The position numbers were made by a program, and so were the translations under genes. Below, piece after piece: positions 44,532 through 53,239 of a stretch of 64,000 nucleotides of DNA. A model generated the notes under the pieces. The model searched no databases. It was not told where the DNA came from and saw only the letters and a program-made list of their open reading frames with translations. Each line of letters begins with the position of its first letter. The stretch's first letter is position 1. The stretch comes from an uncultured Bacilli bacterium (GTDB taxonomy: Bacteria > Bacillota_I > Bacilli_A > RF39 > UBA660): positions 62,001-126,000 of the forward strand of contig CAKPFD010000001.1 of NCBI GenBank assembly GCA_934149515.1, written 5' to 3'.

Positions 44532-44565
44532 CGTTCTCTAAAAGATTTAGAGGAGGAAAAAATTT

Positions 44566-44813
44566 ATGGCACAAGTGAACACAATGAAAAGGGGAAATTA
44601 CTATCAATAAGATTCGAAATAGCACCACAATATGGAAAAAGGAAGTTTATTAACAAGTCTGGTTTTAAAACAAAACAAGAAGCGTATGAAGAAGGTATGA
44701 AAGCATATAACGAATATTCAAATGTTGGTCATTCTTTCAAACCATCTACAATGTCATTTGCTGATTACTTAGGACCAAAGTATAGGAATAATTTCAAAAA
44801 GCAGAAGATATAG
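44566..44813 (+). pseudogene. Tyrosine integrase, N-terminal fragment, frameshifted and truncated
   Basis: The sequence from ATG 44566 (after AGAGGAGG) gives MAQVNTMKRGNYYQ, then stops at 44608. The neighbouring frame continues directly as IRFEIAPQYGKRKFINKSGF, EAYEEGMKAYNEYSN and PSTMSFADYL. Together these form the AP2-like arm-binding domain and the start of the core-binding domain of phage/ICE integrases. A single-base deletion near 44608 explains the break. The catalytic domain (R-H-R-Y) is missing, with unrelated sequence after FADYL. It marks the left border of the island. Confidence 0.75.
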
Positions 44814-45030
44814 TATTGGAACATATGCCCATCCAGATATTGCATTTGGATCCACAAATCGTCCATTTTCAGAGGTTAATTATATTTAATAACCAATTAA
44901 AAAAGTATCAATAGATTTGTTGCATTTTTTGTATACAAAGTATATATTTTATTCATATTTATTTTAATAATTTAAGATTTTTCACTAGAAGTTTGATATA
45001 ATACTATTAAAATAGATAGTAGGTGATTTG
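44814..45030. other. Gap after the integrase remnant
   Basis: About 215 nt with a short open stretch reading SIGTYAHPDIAF in one frame (about 44810-44888), possibly the tail of a deleted gene. It also has a 12-bp palindrome TTTGTATACAAA (44928-44939) and an extended -10 TTGATATAAT (TATAAT 44997-45002) that probably serves the next gene. Confidence 0.5.
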
Positions 45031-46434
45031 ATGCTGGAAAGAAAATTACAAGAATTAATCGGCGAAGCACAAGAAATAAGAAAAAGAAATATAGAAAATA
45101 ATTCTGCAAATTTTTTTACTGATAGATTTTATAGCTTGAGTAATTTTATCATAAAAAAACTACAAAATTCATTATTAAAGAATAAAAGTGCTAAAATAAT
45201 AGCAAACCATTTTGATGAAATTTTTCCATATATTGTTAGTTCTAACACAGATATACTCTTTTTAAACATTAATTTATTAATAGAGCAACCTGACTTTAAA
45301 AAAAAGTTTGCCGAAGGGTTAAAAAAATATCCATATAAAGATCAGTTAGATGAGATATTTTATCATATCCGTATAAATTTTGATAGTTTAAATGAATTTA
45401 CTGCATTTATGGATGATGAGATTTTAAAAACTCTATCAACTCTAAATCTCAGAACAAAATTTTATACAGACATATTAAATAAGATCGATGAAGAGAGCCA
45501 AAAAAAATTTCTAAAATTATTAATTGAAAATAAATGTAACATTAATTATTCTATTATAGAATATAAAGGAAATAATAAACAAATAGTTTATGATAATATA
45601 ACTATGATTATTGAAAACACTCAAAATTTATATGAGTTAATGAATTTCGCAAAGGATAATGCCGCTGCACTTTCTCAAGTAAAAAATTATATTGATAATA
45701 ATGAAGAAAAAGCAATGAATTCTATATTTTGCGAAACTGATTATTTAGGAAAAATGAAAGATCCAACCATAAAAGAAATAGTTAAATTAATGATATTGGA
45801 TATCATGAAAAATGAAAATGTAAAGTTTTCCGATATCACTTACAATGCTGGTGGTTTTTCACGTATAATACTAATTGGTGACAAGGTCATTAAATTAGGC
45901 GATAGAAAGACAAAAAGTTTTCCAAACAATCCATATATAATTGCACCATTGCTGCGGAAAGAGCTAAAAACTGATACTGAAAGTTGTTTTGTTGAAGTTA
46001 CTGAACGTGTAGATACAAGTGTAATGCCGAATAAGGAAGAATTATATCAATTGTTCAAAAACTTACATGATTTAGGTCTTATATGGACTGATATAAAAGG
46101 AATAAATGCAGGTCGATTAAAAAGAAAAAACATAATCCATTGGCGAGAAAATTTGGAGCCAACAGAAGAAATTTTAGGATTGGATACAAAAAGAGGGGCA
46201 ACAACTTTAGAAAAAGGTGATTTAGTTGTTTTAGATGCTGATTTTATTTATGATGAAAATGATCCAAATATTAATTATACAAATAGTAAAGTTTTATATG
46301 ATGAGTTTGAAGAGAGATATCAGAATGAAAAGAAAAAATTAAAAGACAAGCAAACACATTTAAAATCAAAGACAGTTGTAGAAACTGATGTAAGTGATTA
46401 CAAAATGAATGAACATAGCAGAATGCATAGATAA
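45031..46434 (+). CDS. Protein-kinase-like protein with a large N-terminal helical domain
   Basis: 467 residues. Residues 1-260 are helical with no recognised domain. The C-terminal part has kinase-fold hallmarks in order: a glycine-rich turn YNAGGFSRIILIGDKVIKLG with Lys288, a catalytic-loop-like LHDLGLIWTDIKGINAG with Asp354, Lys356 and Asn359, and a metal-binding-like LVVLDADF with Asp402/404. A basic Lys-rich tail follows. I infer a serine/threonine or small-molecule kinase fold; the target is unknown. An ATG at 45031 is used; a TTG three nt upstream is also possible. After the TAA the same frame stays open for 21 more codons. Confidence 0.78.
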   Translation: MLERKLQELIGEAQEIRKRNIENNSANFFTDRFYSLSNFIIKKLQNSLLKNKSAKIIANHFDEIFPYIVSSNTDILFLNINLLIEQPDFKKKFAEGLKKYPYKDQLDEIFYHIRINFDSLNEFTAFMDDEILKTLSTLNLRTKFYTDILNKIDEESQKKFLKLLIENKCNINYSIIEYKGNNKQIVYDNITMIIENTQNLYELMNFAKDNAAALSQVKNYIDNNEEKAMNSIFCETDYLGKMKDPTIKEIVKLMILDIMKNENVKFSDITYNAGGFSRIILIGDKVIKLGDRKTKSFPNNPYIIAPLLRKELKTDTESCFVEVTERVDTSVMPNKEELYQLFKNLHDLGLIWTDIKGINAGRLKRKNIIHWRENLEPTEEILGLDTKRGATTLEKGDLVVLDADFIYDENDPNINYTNSKVLYDEFEERYQNEKKKLKDKQTHLKSKTVVETDVSDYKMNEHSRMHR

Positions 46435-46649
46435 AGTGATAATGATCGAATTATACGAAAATTAGAAAAGAATGAATTGATTGAAATCTTTAATAATTAA
46501 AAAATATTAAGTTAATTTAAGTTTTATAATTTGTCTCTAAAGTATTGAGAATTGTTGCAAAAAAGAAGCGTTGAAAATCAAATTATTATTTCATTATAGT
46601 TTGTGTTTTCTATAATGACTAAATAACGAAAAAGGAGCATTGGTAAAAT

Positions 46650-49142
46650 ATGAAAAAAGAAATGTTAGAAAAAGTGTATAATGCACGAAAAAATATAATT
46701 GTTTTAGGAGATATGGCAACAGGAAAGACTACTAGTGTCTTATTCCCATTAGTGGATAAAATGATTGAACAACAAGAAAGTCTAATGATATTAGACTCAA
46801 AAGAAGAGTATATAAATAAATATTATAAGAGTTTAAAAGAAAAGAATTACAATATTGTTATATTAAATTTAAGAGATTTAGATAAAAGTGATGGATGGAA
46901 TCCAATTCAAATTGCCTATGAATTATATAAAGATGGTAATACAGATAAAGCAATGGATTACTTAGATAAAGTAGCAAAAATAATATTTTATGAAGAATCA
47001 TCTGCCGATCCATTCTGGGCATTAGCTGCATCTGATCTCTTTACAGGAGTAGTTTTAGCATTATTTGAAGATGCAGATAAGGATGAAATTAATTTAAATA
47101 GTGTTAGTATGATGCTTGAAGGAATTAATGAAAAATTCGGTGCAAGTGATTACTTGACATATTATTTTAAATTAAAAGATCCAAGTTCACGATCTTATGT
47201 TTCAGCATCTACAACAGTTTTAGCACCAAAAGAAACAAAAGGGAGTATAGTTTCAGTTGCTAAACAAAGATTAAGAACCTATGTTTCAAGAGAAAAATTA
47301 AGCATATTAATGAATAAAACAACATTCAACTATAAAGATATAGCAACAAAACCAACTGCAATTTTCTTTATTGCAAAAGATGAGAGCAAATATTTAAATA
47401 CTCTAGCAGCTATGTTTATAGAACAATTATTTACTGTTTTATTTGATACGTTTGATTTTAAATCTTCTAACAAATTTAATTTTGTTTTAGATAATTTTGA
47501 TATTATTGAAAAAGTAAATGAATTTACTGATATGCTAAGTTCTGGGTTATCAAAAAGAATTAAATTTACTGTTTCAACTCGTTCCCTAGAAGATCTAACT
47601 GCTAAATATGGTAATTATATTACAAAATTAAGTAATATAATATCTGTTGCTTCTGGATTATTAAAAATAAAAATAGATGATAAAGATGAAACGATTGAGA
47701 ATAAATTTGAAAAAATAATAGACGATTATAATGAAGTTGATTATCCAAAATTAAATCCGGTTACAATAAAAGTTTTTGATTTAAAAAAATTTGTTAAAGA
47801 AACAGCAAAGAAAAAAGTTGTTGAAAAAATGTCAGAGGAATCGCTAACATCAACAAATCAAGCTTCATCAATTAATCAAGAAATTGACGGATTAGTGAAA
47901 AAAATAGATAATAAAATTCAAGAATTAGAAATAACATCACCACAAATAACAACAGAAGAAATTTTTGATGAAAATAAGTTAATATTAAACGAAGCGGACA
48001 AGAATAGAATAAAAAGAAATATCGAAATTTTAAAGCAAAAGAATATTCCTTTTATAGAAAATATGAAAGCAATACCTTTTAATTCATGCACAAACTTGCG
48101 TTCGAAGGAAGAAATAATAAATAGAATGCTATCAGATTATATAATTGCTACGTGTGCCTTATATTCACTTGAAGACAAGGCAGATATTATTCCTTTTGTT
48201 TTAAACAGAATGGATGAAAGATTAAAAGCAAAATCTGCATTATCTGAAGAAGATAAGAATATTTTACAGGAAATGTATGAACAAAAAATTTCAGAGCAAG
48301 ACTTACAATATGTTAGTTGGGCCTTCGAAGAATGCGCGATGTTAATGTGGACTCTAAACTTGATAAATAAACCTAATTCTGATAAAGAGTGTGATGTTAA
48401 AAACTTAGATGAATTTTTTTTCAATATTAAAAGTTATGATGAGTTGGTATCTAAATGTTCTATAAGACCAAAGGAAGAAATATTAGAACAAGCCGATTTA
48501 TTATTTAGATATCATTGGGCTTGTCGTGAAACGAGAATGCAAGGAGAGCAATTACTACAATTAAACGAACTAGTTGTACAAGAACAACGACGGGCTTTAG
48601 AGTGGATATTAAATTGGAATATTGAAAAATTAATGAAAGATAAAATAAACATCAAGTATAAAAATATTAATTTTAATTTCAGTTTTACTGTTTCAACTCA
48701 ATTACATATATCTAACATTACAAATTCTCAGGACTATAATTTATTATTAGAATTGTCTGATAATAAAGAACAAATAGTGATTTCAATGTCAGACCGAGGC
48801 CCAATATCAGATTGTTTGATAGATGATTGTTTTGAAGAAGATCTAAATAAAAGAAAAATTGAAGGTTGGAATATAATAGGAACATATCCATTATCACCTA
48901 TGAATATAAAAAGAAGTTTTAAACAAATGATTATAAATAGAGAAATATCGTCAGCAAAAGATGCAAAATCAGGAATGCTTATTTACTATTTTATTTTAAA
49001 TGAACATATAGTTACTTTGAAAACAGTATTAGAAGATACATTAAATTATTCGGATGTAACTAATATTGAAAAATCTCAACATAACTTATTAGCAACAGAT
49101 ATATTATTTTCTATAAAAGAAAATGATTTTAAAGCAGAATAA
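46650..49142 (+). CDS. Orphan VirD4/TraG-type (T4CP) ATPase with a C-terminal extension
   Basis: 830 residues. Residues 1-330 follow T4SS coupling proteins: Walker A GDMATGKT (20-27), WNPIQIAYE, ADPFWALAASDLFTGVVLAL, APKETKGSIVSVAKQRLRTY, and a Walker B region FNFVLDNFDII where the family's DEF is DNF (281-283), then STRSLEDLTAKYGNYI. There is no N-terminal membrane segment, unlike VirD4. A Ser/Gln linker (about 385-430) leads to a roughly 400-residue extension of unknown fold. No relaxase, VirB4 or other T4SS gene is nearby, so a role in conjugation is doubtful. AAGGAG lies 12 nt upstream. Confidence 0.82.
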   Translation: MKKEMLEKVYNARKNIIVLGDMATGKTTSVLFPLVDKMIEQQESLMILDSKEEYINKYYKSLKEKNYNIVILNLRDLDKSDGWNPIQIAYELYKDGNTDKAMDYLDKVAKIIFYEESSADPFWALAASDLFTGVVLALFEDADKDEINLNSVSMMLEGINEKFGASDYLTYYFKLKDPSSRSYVSASTTVLAPKETKGSIVSVAKQRLRTYVSREKLSILMNKTTFNYKDIATKPTAIFFIAKDESKYLNTLAAMFIEQLFTVLFDTFDFKSSNKFNFVLDNFDIIEKVNEFTDMLSSGLSKRIKFTVSTRSLEDLTAKYGNYITKLSNIISVASGLLKIKIDDKDETIENKFEKIIDDYNEVDYPKLNPVTIKVFDLKKFVKETAKKKVVEKMSEESLTSTNQASSINQEIDGLVKKIDNKIQELEITSPQITTEEIFDENKLILNEADKNRIKRNIEILKQKNIPFIENMKAIPFNSCTNLRSKEEIINRMLSDYIIATCALYSLEDKADIIPFVLNRMDERLKAKSALSEEDKNILQEMYEQKISEQDLQYVSWAFEECAMLMWTLNLINKPNSDKECDVKNLDEFFFNIKSYDELVSKCSIRPKEEILEQADLLFRYHWACRETRMQGEQLLQLNELVVQEQRRALEWILNWNIEKLMKDKINIKYKNINFNFSFTVSTQLHISNITNSQDYNLLLELSDNKEQIVISMSDRGPISDCLIDDCFEEDLNKRKIEGWNIIGTYPLSPMNIKRSFKQMIINREISSAKDAKSGMLIYYFILNEHIVTLKTVLEDTLNYSDVTNIEKSQHNLLATDILFSIKENDFKAE

Positions 49143-49209
49143 ATACAAGAAACAAAAATTGAGCTTTCTGTAACTTATGATATATTTATAGAACAATTAA
49201 TATAGTTTA

Positions 49210-49359
49210 ATGAACCTAAACGAAACATTTAAACAAAAAGTCAATAATACTACAAAAACTTATAAAGCAAAACTACTAAAACTAGGAGTAGTTGATTATC
49301 AAAGAATAAAAAATATTGATACTTTATTAAAAATAACAATAAATAGTTTTAAAAAATGA
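49210..49359 (+). CDS. Possible 49-residue basic protein or gene remnant
   Basis: Short open frame MNLNETFKQKVNN...NSFKK, Lys-rich, with the protein-like stretch KLLKLGVVDYQRIKNIDTLL. No ribosome-binding site is visible, so this may be the remnant of a larger gene. Confidence 0.3.
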   Translation: MNLNETFKQKVNNTTKTYKAKLLKLGVVDYQRIKNIDTLLKITINSFKK

Positions 49360-49392
49360 AGAAATAATGATAAATAATGAGGAGAAATTCAA

Positions 49393-49932
49393 ATGAGTTA
49401 TGAATATATTACAGAAGATGAATCTTCAATAAAAAAGAATGAATATGATTATTCAACTATTATAGCAACTACTGAAGCTATTGCATACTTAGTACAGTAT
49501 TGCGATAATGTTTATAAACAATTTATTTCTTTAATAGAAGAAGATAAGAAAAGAAATGAACAATTTAAATTAGAATATAGAAAATATAATTTTAAAAAAG
49601 TATATAACGAAAGATTTGAAGTGTATATTAGAGAAAAAAATTATAGCACTATAACATGTAAAGATTTTGCTTCTTTTCAAAGTGCGGTTAATGATGGAGA
49701 TCTAACAAATGTTGGTAGTTTGGAAATAAAATTAGAAATGGATTTTGAACGTGGCATAAGCGATGAATTAGTTGAACATAAAAATTTATTTGCTATTATA
49801 TTTAGACCTTATGAAATAAAGTTTACAAGAATTTCTAGTCATAATGAAGCAATCATGAATCAAATTGAAAATAATATTAACAAAATATTAAATAAATTTC
49901 AATCAGTAAATACAATTTTTTGTACTAAATAA
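49393..49932 (+). CDS. Hypothetical island protein A
   Basis: 179 residues, soluble, not recognised. A helical N terminus (about 20-60) precedes a probably beta-rich region (about 65-145) and a C-terminal helix (about 150-172). Pattern and length of the central region resemble residues 40-160 of the next gene: both have a Tyr/Lys-rich entry (EYRKYNFKK versus DYKKWTFKD), alternating charged strands and a final helix, suggesting distant paralogy. GGAG precedes the ATG. Confidence 0.65.
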   Translation: MSYEYITEDESSIKKNEYDYSTIIATTEAIAYLVQYCDNVYKQFISLIEEDKKRNEQFKLEYRKYNFKKVYNERFEVYIREKNYSTITCKDFASFQSAVNDGDLTNVGSLEIKLEMDFERGISDELVEHKNLFAIIFRPYEIKFTRISSHNEAIMNQIENNINKILNKFQSVNTIFCTK

Positions 49933-50188
49933 AATAATACAATGCTAAAAAGCACATAGAACATCTTCAAAATACTATAAAGAAAATATTTGAAGAAAAG
50001 CAGGACATAATTATTTGAGTGTTTCGCTTTGATAGTTAAATTTTGATTTTGATTATAATACGCTCATATAAAATAAATCTTCATTAAAAACAATTAGTGC
50101 TTTTTTATTCATGATAAAAAGTGGCTCTAAAAAATTAAGTATCTCAACTCATTGTGTTTAAATATAAGAATAAAAATGGAGGAAAAAG

Positions 50189-51124
50189 ATGTATAACGAT
50201 ACAATAAAAGTAGCAAATAAAATAATAACAGATAAAGATTTACTTGAAATTTTTGAATTAATGAATGAAAAACTAATTTATTTAAAAAAGATAGCTAAAA
50301 AAGAAGAAATGCAAAATAGTATGTTAAAGTATGACTATAAAAAATGGACTTTTAAAGATAATGGGAGTAAATTATCATTTGATGTTGACTTTTATGATGA
50401 TACAAATATAAAGTTTGATAATTATAATAATTTCTTAGCAATATTTAACAGTAGATTACACGAAATAAAAAACATTTGGGTGCGATTTCATTTGTGGTAT
50501 TCTGTATCATCTCCAAGTCAAAAATATGAATGGCATAGTCAATATATAAATATGAATATATATGAAACAAAAGCTGATATTGAAGTTTCATTAAGCAGCA
50601 CAGACAAAAAGATAGACGATATATATGAATTGATTAAAAATAAGATATTAAATGCTCCTCCAAAATATGATACTGTTGTAAAAGAGAAAACCAAGATAAA
50701 TATCATTGTTGGTTTAGGAATTGGATTTATACCTGCATTAATAATAACAACTTTGTTATTATTAATACCAGCTGTAAAATATGTTTTCGCCGAAAGTTAT
50801 GTGCTTTATACTATATGTTGTTTAGCACTAACGTTTTTTATAGGAGAAATAGCAATTTCTGCTAAATTGGACGATTTATATAAGAATATAATACCAGAAA
50901 AGAAATACATAAGATATGATTCGACAACTCACAAAAGTGTATATAAAGATGATATAGATAACTATATTCAAACTAGTGAGATTTTAATTGGTAAAAATGT
51001 AGACAATTTAAAATGTAGAGATAATATAATGAAATATTATAATAAATATAAGCGATACATACCTTATGAAATTGTAATAATGATTTTATTATCCGTTATT
51101 AGCGTACTTTTAGGTAAACTTTAA
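50189..51124 (+). CDS. Hypothetical island protein B, membrane-anchored
   Basis: 311 residues, not recognised. A soluble N-terminal region (1-165) resembles hypothetical protein A. Two adjacent hydrophobic helices (about 172-198 and 205-222), a soluble loop and a final hydrophobic C-terminal helix (about 292-311) follow. A strong GGAGG precedes the ATG. The arrangement suggests a cytoplasmic sensing or binding domain tethered to the membrane. Confidence 0.68.
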   Translation: MYNDTIKVANKIITDKDLLEIFELMNEKLIYLKKIAKKEEMQNSMLKYDYKKWTFKDNGSKLSFDVDFYDDTNIKFDNYNNFLAIFNSRLHEIKNIWVRFHLWYSVSSPSQKYEWHSQYINMNIYETKADIEVSLSSTDKKIDDIYELIKNKILNAPPKYDTVVKEKTKINIIVGLGIGFIPALIITTLLLLIPAVKYVFAESYVLYTICCLALTFFIGEIAISAKLDDLYKNIIPEKKYIRYDSTTHKSVYKDDIDNYIQTSEILIGKNVDNLKCRDNIMKYYNKYKRYIPYEIVIMILLSVISVLLGKL

Positions 51125-51334
51125 TATAAAAATAAAGTAAATTTGATAAAAAAATAAAATACGTGTATTTCAAACGAGTTCTTTGCCAAATAGTGTTGAT
51201 GATACTAAAAAACTAAGGATAATAATTCTAGGGCTAGAAATAGTCATCTTTAATTTTAACTAATTTGGATTATATAACTATCTAGTCAACATACAAAACA
51301 TTATAATTATGCGCAGGAAGGAACAGATACAAAT

Positions 51335-51877
51335 ATGAACAAAGAAGAACAAATTTTAAAATTTACAAAAGATACTATTGAAAATAATACAACGTTTTTT
51401 TCAAATGAAGCGAAAATAAGTTATTATCTAAATCAAGATCCAAATATGTGTAAATATTTTTTTCATGGTAGTCCGATATTGTTAGCAAATATTGAAACAA
51501 GACAATCACATGATAGTGAACATAATGAAAAGAATATTGATAATGCCATCTTTTTAACACCATCACTAAAAATAGCCTCTGCTTATGCTTTTAAGGATAC
51601 TATCAAACAAGAAAGTACTGATTTAGACTGGAATTTTCAAATTAAATCTTTCGAAGAAATACCTATTATGATAATGGAAAATGTTAAAATTGATGAAAAT
51701 ATCGATGGCTATATTTATGTGTTTGATGGTAATAATAAATTTATTAATGATCCAGTTGGAACACTTCAATATAAGTGTTTTGAAACTCTAAAACCAATAG
51801 ATATATTAAAAATTAAATACAAAGATTTTTCTGAATTTTATCAAATCAAAAATAAACAAAAAGCGAAAACAAATTAA
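51335..51877 (+). CDS. Possible ADP-ribosyltransferase-like protein
   Basis: 180 residues. The middle reads YFFHGSPILLANIE (His44-Gly-Ser), AIFLTPSLKIASAYAF (73-86), and GYIYVFD followed by QYKCFETLKPIDILKIKY. The order H-G-S, then F-T-P-x-x-x-A-x-x-Y-A, then a C-terminal strand resembles the core of ART-fold enzymes (H-Y-E group). This is pattern recognition only; the catalytic triad is not secure. Downstream of membrane protein B with a 210-nt gap. Confidence 0.55.
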   Translation: MNKEEQILKFTKDTIENNTTFFSNEAKISYYLNQDPNMCKYFFHGSPILLANIETRQSHDSEHNEKNIDNAIFLTPSLKIASAYAFKDTIKQESTDLDWNFQIKSFEEIPIMIMENVKIDENIDGYIYVFDGNNKFINDPVGTLQYKCFETLKPIDILKIKYKDFSEFYQIKNKQKAKTN

Positions 51878-52398
51878 ATATAGGAATTCTAATAAACTAT
51901 TTTTGTAATATTTTCTTTTATTAGCAAGTGACATATCACTCATAATAGTAATCAAGTGCCCAAATAAAAACACTTTCATCTGTTTTTTTTCAAAAATATA
52001 TTTTCATATCATTTGCACGACAAAAATTAACAACTTATTTGACATATTTCAAAGTTTTTTCAATAATGAATTCATCATAAATAAAATTATCTTTGTAAAA
52101 AGCAATAAAAAAACACAAATAAATAGTATTAAAAATCTTCTTAGATATATTTTTTTCTTGGCAATATTCAAAATATGAAATATTACTATCTGACAAAAAC
52201 TCTATTTTATTTTTATGTATAATAAGCATTAACATTGATTGTGAAAATTTCTAATTTCATCGTTTACTTCATATCTATAATTTATCTGATTTTTCTAATT
52301 ATATTTATTATAACAGTCGAAACTACAGTACATAATTCATACAATTAACTTTCTTTTTCGTTAATAGAATATGCTATAATGAAAAAAAGGAGGATATG
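51878..52398. other. 520-nt gap between the ART-like and PH-domain genes
   Basis: Apart from the decayed minus-strand frame, the region is very A+T-rich. A plus-strand TATAAT (52374-52379) near the end lies just before the PH-domain gene and is its likely -10. Confidence 0.5.
51936..52260 (-). pseudogene. Decayed minus-strand gene, function unknown
   Basis: Minus-strand coding-like sequence starts at ATG 52260 (MKLEIFTINVNAY), changes frame near 52220, continues as IHKNKIEFLSDSNISYFEYC to KTLKYVK, then passes an in-frame TAA (VVNFCRANDMKIYF) and a TGA (KKTDESVFIWALDYYYE) before ending at 51936. The protein-like content across these breaks suggests a recently broken gene. It may also be chance; no homology is recognised. 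Confidence 0.4.
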
Positions 52399-53004
52399 AT
52401 GATATATAATGATTTAAAAAGCATGATTGGTGAAGATGAAAAAATTTTATGGGAGGGTAAACCAAATAAAAAATGTTCTATATTTGAATCTATTTTTAAC
52501 CCATTATTACCATTTTCAATTTTATGGGCTGTTATAGATTTTTCAGCCATTGTTTCAACATTTAACACAAGACAAGCAAATCTGTTGCTTTTGATACCTT
52601 TTTTTATTCTGCATCTAATGCCAGTTTGGATTTATCTTGGTGGTATTTTACTTTGTAAAAAAAGATATGATAATACTTACTACATCATAACAAATCAAGC
52701 AATCTATAGCAGTAAAGGAATCTTAAACAAACAAATTCAAAGCAAACCATTCGCTGAAATGTCTCATATCAACCTACATAGAGGTTTATTCGATCAATTT
52801 TTTCAAGTGGGAGATATTATTTGTACTTCAGATCAGATGAATCAAACAATGCAAGCCACTATCAACATATCTAATATTAGTAATTATATAGAGATTTATA
52901 ATATGATAAAAAAATTACAACTTGATATTTATACAGATATAATGTATCCAAATGATAAAAGGCCACCAGAAAATCATGGTTATCATACGGAATATAAACA
53001 ATAA
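52399..53004 (+). CDS. Bacterial PH-domain (bPH2/YdbS-like) membrane protein
   Basis: 201 residues. N terminus GEDEKILWEGKPNKK is typical of bPH2 proteins. Two membrane helices (about 38-58 and 63-90) precede a PH-like domain with YYIITNQAIYSSKGILNKQIQSKPFAEMSHINLHRGLFDQ split across about 95-140. Function unknown; some bPH2 proteins influence lipid or envelope processes. GGAGG is 5 nt before this ATG; the preceding ATG (52396) is too close. Confidence 0.82.
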   Translation: MIYNDLKSMIGEDEKILWEGKPNKKCSIFESIFNPLLPFSILWAVIDFSAIVSTFNTRQANLLLLIPFFILHLMPVWIYLGGILLCKKRYDNTYYIITNQAIYSSKGILNKQIQSKPFAEMSHINLHRGLFDQFFQVGDIICTSDQMNQTMQATINISNISNYIEIYNMIKKLQLDIYTDIMYPNDKRPPENHGYHTEYKQ

Positions 53005-53186
53005 TTGAATGACTTTTATTATAGAAAAATAATTGATAGAGAAGAACCTTGCTTTTAAGTATAAAAAGTGCTTTATAAAATCATAAAAAAGAATATAATT
53101 AATTATTATAAAAAATATATTATTTAGAAAAATTTGATAAATAATTATTTTTTCATTAGGCAAATGAAATTTAAAAGAAAAAGCAA

Positions 53187-53223
53187 TTGACAAACAAACG
53201 TTTGCTAATTATACTAATGTCAA
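53187..53223 (+). promoter_or_regulatory. Strong ogt-tag promoter with palindrome in the spacer
   Basis: Consensus TTGACA (53187-53192), a 17-nt spacer and TATACT (53210-53215). A perfect palindrome CAAACGTTTG (53195-53204) fills the spacer. The -35 TTGACA is also repeated in inverted form as TGTCAA (53218-53223). A repressor bound here would block RNA polymerase. Confidence 0.7.
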
Positions 53224-53239
53224 ACAAGGAGGGATACTG

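Larger units (their letters stand above)
44386..53004. mobile_element. Accessory island inserted between secA and prfB
   Basis: About 8.6 kb between the secA stop and the ogt-tag pair. It starts with repeats and a broken integrase, contains long A+T-rich gaps (200-500 nt, unlike the tightly packed core), orphan mobile-type genes and decayed reading frames, and interrupts conserved secA-prfB synteny. Exact ends are not defined: no matching direct repeats were found at the right side. Whether ogt-tag belongs to it is open. Confidence 0.6.

Noticed and set aside
49964..50002. CTTCAAAATA / TATTTGAAG inverted repeat after hypothetical protein A as a terminator
   Set aside because: Very A+T-rich stem with no following T tract; it is probably incidental.
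51936..52260. TGA read as tryptophan (Mollicutes code) to rescue the minus-strand frame
   Set aside because: The same frame also has a TAA, TGA ends several intact genes here, and prfB is present with its UGA-dependent frameshift.
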